A DNA stretch of 64,000 bases from Methanocorpusculum sp. (GTDB lineage Archaea; Halobacteriota; Methanomicrobia; Methanomicrobiales; Methanocorpusculaceae): the NCBI GenBank assembly GCA_029987245.1, contig DALTWG010000001.1, positions 1-64,000 on the forward strand, read 5' to 3'. This document shows positions 46,105-53,403 of this stretch, piece after piece. Under the pieces are notes generated by a model that saw only the letters and a list, made by a program, of their open reading frames with translations, was not told the DNA's origin and did not search any database. Both the position numbers and the translations under genes were made by a program. The stretch's first letter is position 1, and each line of letters starts with the position of its first letter.

Positions 46105-46878
46105 TTACAGCAGATTCGGCGCAGGCACTCTTTTATGCCTGCTTTTTTCCACCATGGCAAGCACCTTTTCCTCTACCGCATTCTGCGCCTCGCCGCCGTG
46201 TTTTTCAAGCGCAACAAGGGCCGCGTCAAGGTCGGTATAGGAAATGCCGATTTCAGACTCATCCGTCTGCCCCGCAAAAAAGCCGGCGCTCGGCGCTTTG
46301 CGTATAATGCAGTCCGGAATCTCCAGCTCCTTTGCAAGCGTGTAGACGTCTTTTTTGTACAGATGCAAAAGGGGCTGCACATCGGCAGCCGAATCGCCCC
46401 ATTTCGTCGCGTAGCCTATCATATACTCGGTTTTATTCGAAGTGCCGCAGACCAGACAGCCTTTGGCCCCGGCGATATTATAGAGCACCGTCATTCTAAG
46501 ACGCGATGCCGTGTTGCCGGAAAGAATCGGGGTATCAGTGTAGCCCGGCATTTCCTTGAGCGCGTCAAGGGCGCCGCCTATGGGGGCGACTGTCAGCTCC
46601 ACACCGAATTTGTCACAGAGCTCCTTTGCGTCTGCATAGTCTTCTTGCAGAGTATTTTTTGCCGGGATGAAAACCCCGAGGACGTTTTGCGGCGCAACGG
46701 CTTTGGCGCAGAGGGCAAGCGCTACGGCAGAGTCAATCCCGCCGGAGACACCAATTACAAACCCGTGCGCCCCGGCGCGCCAGACGGCGTCGCGCAGCAT
46801 GTCTTTGATGCGTACCACCTCGCAGCCGATGCAGCGAAGCCCGCTTCCCAGTTCTTCATTTTTAAAGTATTCAACCAT
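46105..46878 (-). CDS. nadE: NAD synthase, ammonia-type
   Basis: Amidates nicotinic acid adenine dinucleotide to NAD with ATP. 257 aa, the short form without a glutaminase domain, so it uses free ammonia. Seen: PP-loop SGGIDS at 45-50, the ATP/substrate segment KTEYMIGYATKWGDSAADVQPLLHLYKKDVY, and RKAPSAGFFAGQTDESEIG. Its start overlaps the stop of the upstream NcsA-like gene by eight bases. Confidence 0.95.
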   Translation of the reverse strand: MVEYFKNEELGSGLRCIGCEVVRIKDMLRDAVWRAGAHGFVIGVSGGIDSAVALALCAKAVAPQNVLGVFIPAKNTLQEDYADAKELCDKFGVELTVAPIGGALDALKEMPGYTDTPILSGNTASRLRMTVLYNIAGAKGCLVCGTSNKTEYMIGYATKWGDSAADVQPLLHLYKKDVYTLAKELEIPDCIIRKAPSAGFFAGQTDESEIGISYTDLDAALVALEKHGGEAQNAVEEKVLAMVEKSRHKRVPAPNLL

Positions 46879-47515
46879 GTTTCAAATCCATAGTTTTGAG
46901 TGTGTCAGCGATGTTTTTCAGCGCATAAGGCGTTGCCGGATGCTCTGCACCAAAGCGCTTAAGAAAGTCCGCCGCCAGGCTGCTCTCCGGGCCCGGGGCG
47001 CCGCGTCGCACGGCAAAGTCGTGCTCATCGCCTTGGTCGCTTCGCTCCCGCGACGGTCGCACGGCAAAGCTGTGCTCATCGCCTTGGTCGCTTCGCTCCC
47101 GCGGCGCCTTCCAGCCGAAATGCCTCGCATAGGCAAAGACCTCTTCAGAGGTGAGGGCGGCAAACGGACACAGATGCTTTTTTTCTTCCAGCATGTACTC
47201 CGTCACCGTGCCGCTGAAGACATTTTCCAGGAGACCGCACGCAGTGTCATCGAGTGTTTTTGCGCATACAATGAGGGCGCCTGTCTTCTCAGACGAGAAC
47301 TGCACATCAGTCCGCTTTATGAGAAGATTTGCAAGAAATATGCGCAGGGCATAGGTTCGCACGGCAAAGCCGTGCTCATCGCCTTGGTCGCTTCGCTCCC
47401 GCGGCGTTTTGTATGTATGGTCTTCTTCGATGTATAAAACAGCACCGCGCGCAAGACCGCCGTTTTTGCGGATTTCCTTTTTGGCTTTGGATTCAAAGAG
47501 GGCGATACTGTTCAT
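46871..47515 (-). CDS. Degenerate NcsA/TtuA-like protein with three inserted palindromic-repeat peptides
   Basis: 214 aa. Without the inserts it resembles the back half of archaeal NcsA/TtuA-type tRNA 2-thiolation ATP-pyrophosphatases: VCAKTLDDTACGLLENVFSG matches the usual GHNLDDEAQ region, HLCPFAALTSEEVFAYARHFG matches the following strand-helix, and SLAADFLKRFGAEHPATPYALKNI matches the C-terminal helix. The PP-loop and the zinc pairs are missing, so catalysis is doubtful. The peptide RERSDQGDEHxFAVR occurs at 39-53, 139-153 and 156-170, each encoded by a 50-bp palindromic repeat. Whether the protein is made is unknown; the intact frame suggests that it is, or that the repeats inserted recently. 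Overlaps nadE. Confidence 0.6.
   Translation of the reverse strand: MNSIALFESKAKKEIRKNGGLARGAVLYIEEDHTYKTPRERSDQGDEHGFAVRTYALRIFLANLLIKRTDVQFSSEKTGALIVCAKTLDDTACGLLENVFSGTVTEYMLEEKKHLCPFAALTSEEVFAYARHFGWKAPRERSDQGDEHSFAVRPSRERSDQGDEHDFAVRRGAPGPESSLAADFLKRFGAEHPATPYALKNIADTLKTMDLKHG
47006..47055 (-). repeat. 50-bp palindromic repeat, coding copy A
   Basis: Codes for RERSDQGDEHDFAVR in the NcsA-like gene. The hairpin has one mismatch. Copy B begins 51 bases further on, giving a tandem pair. Confidence 0.9.
47057..47106 (-). repeat. 50-bp palindromic repeat, coding copy B
   Basis: Codes for RERSDQGDEHSFAVR. Directly adjacent to copy A, same orientation and same reading frame; one hairpin mismatch. 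Confidence 0.9.
47357..47406 (-). repeat. 50-bp palindromic repeat, coding copy C
   Basis: Codes for RERSDQGDEHGFAVR near residue 39. The hairpin GCACGGC-AAA-GCCGTGC is perfect. Starts 300 bases from copy B, same orientation and frame. Confidence 0.9.
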
Positions 47516-47560
47516 AGTAGTATGTTTGTTTTGCGATGTAAAAAAGATGCGGGATAAAAA

Positions 47561-49111
47561 TCAGCGCCGTCTGAGACACAAGCCCGCAGCCGCCGCGACA
47601 CCAAGCCCCATTACAACCCCCGCAAACGGCACCGGCGACGAAACAGCGGCCGCCGCATCGGCACCCTTCTTCTCCGACACCTCCTCAACCGTACAGTCAG
47701 CCTTTTGAATCTGTGTATCATGAATACCCACAATAAACGCATCCGGCTGCTCAAGGAAATGAACGTGATAGGTCAGATCCTTGTTGTTCACCACATAACT
47801 GATAGCAGTAATCTGCTCCATGCCCGACTCCTTCCTTGCCGCATCAGGCAGCTGTGAGAAACACTTGACATACAAATCATGGACATGCACTAAATCATAA
47901 TTGCTCTCCGGCGACGCAATAAAATCATCCGTCCACAAAATGCCCTCCGCCTCCTCGCGCGCGCCGATTTCCTTCACACACGCAAGTTCCTCTTCATCAA
48001 CCTTAATACCGTACTGCTCCTGCCAGGACTGTATTGTCGGCAGAATCACCGTGTTTACAAAGGCAGGCGTCTCATTTGCCCATTCGGATGAATAATCTGT
48101 TTCCCAGTCTTCAACCAGATCACCATTCGTGATAAAGTGCGAATACCAGATATGCTTCATAACAGCCTCCATATCTTCAGCATTCGTGATATCGCTATAG
48201 TATCTCATCATGTTGTCCCAGCGGCCGAAACCCATATCACATTTGTTAGCCGCGCGCGCATCCAGGTCCCAGAAGAAATTCGTCTGCCCGCAGGCATAAC
48301 CCGGTCTTCCCTCATGCCAGACAACCTGATTGTTTACAAACTCCATCACACCGTATCTGCCGGTCGCATCCATCAGCGTATATGCCAAATGCCAGTTGAG
48401 ATAGGGATTGTCAAACGACTGGATATTCAGCGAGTTGACAAAGGCAAGTGCCTCCTCGATGTTTGCGCAGTGCATTGCCATCGGAAGAGTAAGCCCGGAT
48501 TCGAGCACCGTTATTTCTGCATCCGGATTGGTCCCGCTGCAGTTAATTTCTTTACACTCATTGCGCATATTCACCTCAATAACAAGACCTTTTTCATTCA
48601 TGGTATCGGATGCAATGGTCGGGAATCCATAATAATAATCAGAAATAACAGCAGAATTTTCGACAATCTGGTCAAATGTCTGCAGCACCAGGTTAAAGTA
48701 ACCCATGCCTACGGTTGCATACGTATCTGCGCTGCCATCTATGCGGAAAATGAAACACGGATTTACCGAAGAAGGCAAATCCATATTGCGCCCCATATAG
48801 AGCGAGCCGTCGTCCATTTCCTTCACCAGACAGGAGCAAAGAGCGGGTGTTTCACTAAGAAGCCTCTTATTTATCGTGTTGTTGGCGTTTAGTTTCATGT
48901 CACTGTACAGCTCTGCCGGATACGTGCCAAGGTCAATTACCCCGCTCAGGTTTTTGTCGCGGTAGTCTGCGAGAATAGTAACCGGTATCAGTTCACCGGT
49001 CATGTCGGTATCTACCGGGGTATATCCGGTCGAAATAATCGCGGCGGCAGGCGACACAAGAAGCAGCATCGCCGCGGTAAAGATAAGGATTTTTCTAAAA
49101 AGTGATTTCAT
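47561..49111 (-). CDS. Secreted C45/choloylglycine-type hydrolase (bile-salt-hydrolase-like)
   Basis: 516 aa. Seen: a signal peptide (KILIFTAAMLLLVSPAAA), a pre-region of about 65 residues, and the Ntn-hydrolase active site with C92, R108 and D111. That 16- and 19-residue spacing is the same as Cys2, Arg18, Asp21 of bile salt hydrolases, including the GRNMD motif. Further matches are NWHLAYTLMDATGRYGVMEF and the TNFFWD region. Near the end is a stalk-like ADAAAAVSSPVP and a hydrophobic tail with LRRR, like a C-terminal sorting anchor. It would cleave linear amide bonds (conjugated bile salts, penicillin V or acyl-homoserine lactones are family substrates) outside the cell. Flanked by repeat islands on both sides of its operon neighbourhood. 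Confidence 0.85.
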   Translation of the reverse strand: MKSLFRKILIFTAAMLLLVSPAAAIISTGYTPVDTDMTGELIPVTILADYRDKNLSGVIDLGTYPAELYSDMKLNANNTINKRLLSETPALCSCLVKEMDDGSLYMGRNMDLPSSVNPCFIFRIDGSADTYATVGMGYFNLVLQTFDQIVENSAVISDYYYGFPTIASDTMNEKGLVIEVNMRNECKEINCSGTNPDAEITVLESGLTLPMAMHCANIEEALAFVNSLNIQSFDNPYLNWHLAYTLMDATGRYGVMEFVNNQVVWHEGRPGYACGQTNFFWDLDARAANKCDMGFGRWDNMMRYYSDITNAEDMEAVMKHIWYSHFITNGDLVEDWETDYSSEWANETPAFVNTVILPTIQSWQEQYGIKVDEEELACVKEIGAREEAEGILWTDDFIASPESNYDLVHVHDLYVKCFSQLPDAARKESGMEQITAISYVVNNKDLTYHVHFLEQPDAFIVGIHDTQIQKADCTVEEVSEKKGADAAAAVSSPVPFAGVVMGLGVAAAAGLCLRRR

Positions 49112-49442
49112 GGAATAGTATTTGTGTTCCTGGAATAATAAGAAGAAAGATTTGAGCGTGGGAAATGTAAGGGCAGAACGCAGGCTGTTAAATTATTTTT
49201 TGCAGATGCACAAAATAATTCAGTAGAATAAAAAGGTAACTATTCAGCCCTCCCATCCTGTTTTTTTGATATTGCATCCTTATGTATAAGGGTTGTATAT
49301 TCGTAACTATTCAGACTTATACATGATGCTGCATATTTTATCTTTTTGGCTTTTGTAATGCGCTTACGCGCAAAACGCGAGATTTCCGCAGATTACACGC
49401 AGATTAACGCAGATTACAACGGATTCTTGCGGCGGGCGAAAA

Positions 49443-49485
49443 TCGCACGGAAAAACCGTGCTCAACCCTTCGGCTAAAGCCTCAG
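49443..49485 (-). repeat. 50-bp palindromic repeat, partial copy F
   Basis: TCGCACGG-AAAAA-CCGTGC hairpin and the following TCAACCC are retained; the other half is replaced by a TTCGGCTAAAGCC segment. Same orientation as the coding copies. Confidence 0.6.
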
Positions 49486-49702
49486 GAAATTCAACGGAAT
49501 TCACGGAAACTAAACGGTTAAATTGGATGTTTCGGATATCAGAAAGCAATTTCTTCTGTGTTTTCTGTTGATTTCTCTATTTCCGTGTTTTCTGTGGTGA
49601 TTTCCGTGGTGATGTCTGTGTAGGCATTAAGATTTAAGCGACACAGCCAAAAATCCAACTGTCAAATTTTGGTTGCATCTGCACAAAATAATTCAGCAGA
49701 AT

Positions 49703-49712
49703 AAAAAAAAAA
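49703..49712 (-). terminator. U-tract terminator of the Mcr-activation operon
   Basis: Ten A on plus, ten U in the minus-strand transcript, starting nine bases after the mmp7 stop codon. Confidence 0.65.
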
Positions 49713-49721
49713 CGTCTGACC

Positions 49722-50660
49722 CTACACCACAATATTCGTCTCCGAAAGCGGCTTAATCCTGATAAGAATATAATTTCTCATCCTGCTTGGCAGCACATCG
49801 GCCACCTGCCCTAAAGTCACCCCGTCCTCGACAACAGTCGCGCGGAATTTCTCCGCATACTCAGGATACGGCAGCTTGATTCTCAGCCCGTTGAGCTGCA
49901 CCGCAACCGGCGCAGGCGACAAAACCTCCTCTATTTCCGGGAAGTTCTGCTTTATAACATCCTGCACACGTGCAGGAGATACGGAAAGCGGGTCGTTTGC
50001 AATCTCCTCGCGCCGCATTGAGATGACTTTTTCCACCTCCTCGATAACCGCATCAAGACGTGCGATATCCTCGCCCGTCTGCGTCCGGTGCATAAAGCGG
50101 CCCAACCCGCCGACATAACCCGCAACCGGCGGGTCGGTCATCTCCTCAAGAATTTCGCGCTTCGGGCCGCCCGTAAGAATTATCGGCACATTGATGCCTT
50201 TTCGCAGCTTTGGAAACTTCTGCGCAATGCACGAAGCAAAGTTGCCTAAAACAAAAATCGCCGCATCATGCTCATTGATTAAATCCCGCTCCTCATCATT
50301 TAACTGCGCAATACGGCGGCCAAAACCCCGCGCCATGCCTAAAATATTCGATTTCGACCCGTTACTCCTGAGATACTCCGCAACATCGCAGGCCGAATGC
50401 GGCAGATGATGAATTTCAAGACTTGGAATAACCACCGCGATTTCCGTGCCGACCAAAGGCGACTCGGATACCTCCCCGGAAAGCGGACGGGAGAACTCGC
50501 GCAGCGGCTCAATGTCTTCTTTCGGCATCAAGACCTGCAGAATAACCTCGTTTGCAATATTATGCCGCTGCACAATATAGCCGCCGAGGTCCTCGATATA
50601 GTCCACGACTTCATCAAGACGATAGACACCGCCCTTGTAGGTTACCGGAACTAAAATCAT
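49722..50660 (-). CDS. mmp7: Methanogenesis marker protein 7
   Basis: 312 aa, part of the ATP-dependent machine that reductively activates the nickel cofactor F430 of methyl-CoM reductase together with AtwA, Mmp17, Mmp3 and McrC. Seen: MILVPVTYKGGVYRLDEVVDYIEDLGG at the start, HSACDVAEYLRSNGSKSNILGMARGFGRRI in the middle, and a C-terminal domain with AVQLNGLRIKLPYPEYAEKF. Last gene of the run; its ATG overlaps the mmp17 stop (ATGA). mcrC itself is not in the window. Confidence 0.93.
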   Translation of the reverse strand: MILVPVTYKGGVYRLDEVVDYIEDLGGYIVQRHNIANEVILQVLMPKEDIEPLREFSRPLSGEVSESPLVGTEIAVVIPSLEIHHLPHSACDVAEYLRSNGSKSNILGMARGFGRRIAQLNDEERDLINEHDAAIFVLGNFASCIAQKFPKLRKGINVPIILTGGPKREILEEMTDPPVAGYVGGLGRFMHRTQTGEDIARLDAVIEEVEKVISMRREEIANDPLSVSPARVQDVIKQNFPEIEEVLSPAPVAVQLNGLRIKLPYPEYAEKFRATVVEDGVTLGQVADVLPSRMRNYILIRIKPLSETNIVV

Positions 50661-51238
50661 ACGAGCGCCTCCTCCATTTTCCTGAAGCAGTCCGCAACCA
50701 GCTTTTCTGCAATGTCTTCCGGAAGCGTGTTTTCCGACGCCGCATACCAGAACCGGTTCGTGCCGTAATTTTCACGGCGGACCTTGAACCCCTCCGGCGC
50801 AATGACCTGGACCGCATAAATGAGGTCCTTGAAAAGCGACTCCGACGGGTCGATAACAACCCAGTCGGCAAGGTCATTGGGAATCTCGACACCCTCGATA
50901 ATAACCGTAAACCGGTCCGGCTGGTCGACCGCGTCGTGACCAAGCCGGTTCCACAGCATTTTGAGCATCGCCGCAAGATAGGTCTCATCACCGACGGCGA
51001 TGGTGCATTTGCCGTCCTGCACCATGACATTGCCCACCTCGGATACCCGGATGGCAGACCGCGGCGGCCGGATAATGCCCGCCGCGACAAAGACCGGATA
51101 GCCCGGGTCGATATAGAGATGCAGCCCCTCGACGATGGATAAGAGGTTGTGGTCCTGCAGGACCGTGCGGGCGATTTTCTGATAGTTGTCAGAACCGTCT
51201 TCGGTGCTTTCAACCTCGAAATACTCTAAACCCGGCAT
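50657..51238 (-). CDS. mmp17: Methanogenesis marker protein 17
   Basis: 193 aa, a component of the Mcr activation complex. Seen: LEYFEVESTEDGSDNYQKIARTVLQDHNL, HLYIDPGYPVFVAAGIIRPPRSAIRVSEV, and FWYAASENTLPEDIAEKLVADCF. The frame extends upstream to 51502, but that part is antisense-like sequence inside mmp15; ATG 51238 follows GGAAGTGA and lies one base after the mmp15 stop. Confidence 0.93.
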   Translation of the reverse strand: MPGLEYFEVESTEDGSDNYQKIARTVLQDHNLLSIVEGLHLYIDPGYPVFVAAGIIRPPRSAIRVSEVGNVMVQDGKCTIAVGDETYLAAMLKMLWNRLGHDAVDQPDRFTVIIEGVEIPNDLADWVVIDPSESLFKDLIYAVQVIAPEGFKVRRENYGTNRFWYAASENTLPEDIAEKLVADCFRKMEEALV

Positions 51239-51239
51239 T

Positions 51240-52490
51240 TCACTTCCTCTTTGCCTCGACAAAGCCCGATGAGATAAGAGCCGCGCCGACCGCGCCGATA
51301 AACTGCGAGTGGTGCGGCACAACAACCTCGGTGTTGAGCATGCGGCCCATGGCGCGGACCAGTCCCTGAATAAGCGAAGAGCCGCCGACCATGATAACCG
51401 GCTCCTTGATATCGACTTCCTGGAGCTGCTGCTCATAGACCTGCTGCGCAACCGAATGACATGCCGCGGCGGCAACATCTTCGCGCTTGTAGCCGGCTGC
51501 AAGGGCGTTGACTAAAGACTGGGTACCGAACACAATACAGTAACTGTTCATAGGGACGTCCTCGCCGCCGGCGCTTTGCATCGAAAGCGCGCCAAGCTCG
51601 GTGATGTCGCAGCCAAGGCGTTTCGAGGTCATCTCAAGGAACCGGCCCGACGCACCGGCACAGATGCCTCCCATCGTAAAGGAGCCCGGAATACCGTCGT
51701 TGACCGAGATTGCCTTGTTGTCCATGCCGCCGATATCAATGACCGTGGCAAAGCCCTTCTGCGCACCGGCGAGATAGACCGCGCCTTTTGAGTTCACCGT
51801 AAGCTCTTCCTGGACCAGGTCGGCATTCAGGTGTTTGCCGATTAAGAACCGCCCGTAGCCGGTGGTACCGATTGCTTCAATATCCGACATCTTCAGACCG
51901 GACTCGGCAAGGGCGAGGCTGATTACCTCGTCCGCCGACTTCAGGACCTCGGTGGTCGGGCGCCAGCCGGTACCGACGATTTCATTGTCCTGCATAATGA
52001 CGCATTTTGTGGTCGACGAGCCTGAGTCAACACCCATGGTGGTGCCGACCTGCACTTCGCGCGCCATAAGCGCCCGGCGCTTGGCGATGGTGGAGAGGGC
52101 TTCAAGTCTTGTCAGAAGCGTGGATGCGCCAGTGCGTTCGTTAAACGAGTAGGAAACCACCGGAATCTTTGAGTTTTCCACAATATAGCGGCGCAGTTCG
52201 TTTCGCACAATCGCTGCTTCCGCGCAGCGGAAGCACGATGCAACAAAGATGCCGTCCGCCTCGACTTTGCCCTCGACTACGGCTTTGGCGCGCGCAATGG
52301 CGAGTTTTAAGTCCGGGCTTTTCACCGGCAGACCGAATTCCTTGTATGCGGTCCGCACGTCAGAGAGGGCGACGTCAGGATAAAACATCTGCGCCCCGAC
52401 CTGCTCTGCGGCGCTCGTAATTTCGTTCTGGATACCGGAATACTCCGCGCCGCAGGTAATCTGGGCTATGCGCACAGGTGCGTCGCTCAT
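51240..52490 (-). CDS. mmp15: Methanogenesis marker protein 15 (CoA-dehydratase-activase-like ASKHA ATPase)
   Basis: 416 aa. Seen: an ATPase phosphate-1 loop [11 protein letters not shown] at 153-163, [14 protein letters not shown], an iron-sulfur-type [14 protein letters not shown], and [13 protein letters not shown], the layout of BcrA/HgdC-type activators that use ATP to drive low-potential electron transfer. The N-terminal 140 residues have a Cys pair CFRC (86-89). A role in raising electrons to the potential needed for Ni(I) is plausible but inferred. Overlaps mmp5 by four bases. Confidence 0.94.
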   Translation of the reverse strand: MSDAPVRIAQITCGAEYSGIQNEITSAAEQVGAQMFYPDVALSDVRTAYKEFGLPVKSPDLKLAIARAKAVVEGKVEADGIFVASCFRCAEAAIVRNELRRYIVENSKIPVVSYSFNERTGASTLLTRLEALSTIAKRRALMAREVQVGTTMGVDSGSSTTKCVIMQDNEIVGTGWRPTTEVLKSADEVISLALAESGLKMSDIEAIGTTGYGRFLIGKHLNADLVQEELTVNSKGAVYLAGAQKGFATVIDIGGMDNKAISVNDGIPGSFTMGGICAGASGRFLEMTSKRLGCDITELGALSMQSAGGEDVPMNSYCIVFGTQSLVNALAAGYKREDVAAAACHSVAQQVYEQQLQEVDIKEPVIMVGGSSLIQGLVRAMGRMLNTEVVVPHHSQFIGAVGAALISSGFVEAKRK

Positions 52491-52933
52491 GCTTTTACCT
52501 CCAGATTCTGCAGGAATTCCTTTATCTTGGCGACAAACGTGACGCCTTCCTCGCGCGACTGCGGATAGCGCAGTTCAAGCCGCGGCATCTTTTTCTCCCG
52601 CAGCATGAATTCAAGCAGCTCGTTCGTCCGCGCGCAGCCCATGCAGCCGAAGGAAAGTTCCGGCTCGGTGATGATGATGCAGGCTTCGGCCTGCTCCACC
52701 AAGGGCCCGTACAAAGACATGCGCCCGCGAATGCCTGAAGGCACCTCGACCGCGGCCCATTTGAGACCTTTCTGCGGGTCTTCGGAGGTCATCTGAATAG
52801 GCGGTGAGTCAAAGCCGGGCGTCTGGATATGTTCACGTATCGATACCGCAGAGCCTAAGGGCTCATGACCGAACCTTGCCACAAGGTCGGATAAAATCAG
52901 GCTTGTAGCCGGATAAACGAAAACTTTTACCAT
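52487..52933 (-). CDS. mmp5: Methanogenesis marker protein 5
   Basis: 148 aa, function unknown, conserved in methanogens. Seen: [26 protein letters not shown] at the start and [33 protein letters not shown], whose CxxC (CMGC) could bind a metal or cluster. Overlaps mmp6 by one base and mmp15 by four. Confidence 0.92.
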   Translation of the reverse strand: MVKVFVYPATSLILSDLVARFGHEPLGSAVSIREHIQTPGFDSPPIQMTSEDPQKGLKWAAVEVPSGIRGRMSLYGPLVEQAEACIIITEPELSFGCMGCARTNELLEFMLREKKMPRLELRYPQSREEGVTFVAKIKEFLQNLEVKA

Positions 52934-53403
52934 TATAAATCCTCCAAATCCTCACGGATAATTTCTTCAATCACACCTGCATCCACCGGGCCGCTTACCG
53001 GAAGCTCGACGCCCGCTGCGCTGCGCAGCTCTTCAGGCGTCATTTTGTCAACCGCGTCAAGGCCGAACGAGATGTAGCGAACCTTCTGCATCTCGAATTC
53101 GTGACCCAAATAGCCCGGGCGGGCGCCGCCCAGGTTTGCGCGGCAGCGCCTGGCGTCTCCCGGGGGAAAACCGCGGTCTTTGATAAATATGCGGTTTTTG
53201 TCAAGGCTTCTCAGATGCTCGACAATCCGGGCGACGTCTTCGGGCGTTCCGGTAATCTGGCAGCCGAAACAGGTTTCTTTGACCATCACTCCTTTCGCAA
53301 TTTCATAGGCGGCGGTTGCTACATCCTGTGGAGTGGTGTCGGGCGAGTCGACAAAGACGTATTTGGTTACAGATCCGACATACTGCGGAACGTACTCTTT
53401 CAT
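52933..53403 (-). CDS. mmp6: Methanogenesis marker protein 6
   Basis: 156 aa. Seen: YVGSVTKYVFVDSPDTTPQDVATAAYEIAKGVMVKETCFGCQITG and GFPPGDARRCRANLGGARPGYLGHEFEMQKVRYISFGLDAV. Function unknown; always near mmp5 and mmp3 in methanogens. Overlaps mmp3 by four bases. Confidence 0.92.
   Translation of the reverse strand: MKEYVPQYVGSVTKYVFVDSPDTTPQDVATAAYEIAKGVMVKETCFGCQITGTPEDVARIVEHLRSLDKNRIFIKDRGFPPGDARRCRANLGGARPGYLGHEFEMQKVRYISFGLDAVDKMTPEELRSAAGVELPVSGPVDAGVIEEIIREDLEDL

Larger units (their letters stand above)
49112..49721. mobile_element. Right repeat island
   Basis: 610 gene-free bases. It contains two direct copies of GTAACTATTCAG (49236-49247 and 49303-49314); a segment 49315-49385 that is the mirrored form of 46020-46085 in the left island; phased CGCAGATT units (49387, 49398, 49408); a partial 50-bp palindromic repeat (49443-49485); and CACGGAA / CCGTG-type short repeats (49495-49612). 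The block is flanked by a 28-base direct repeat with one mismatch (49207-49234 and 49680-49707). Confidence 0.6.

Noticed and set aside
46667..47437. 256-codon plus-strand frame across nadE and the NcsA-like gene
   Set aside because: It is antisense to two overlapping genes; the repeated peptide SHGKAVLIALVASLPRR in it is only the other-strand reading of the palindromic repeat.
51239..51502. Longer N-terminus for Mmp17
   Set aside because: It lies inside mmp15 in another frame and is Arg/Ser-rich; GGAAGTGA right before ATG 51238 decides the start.
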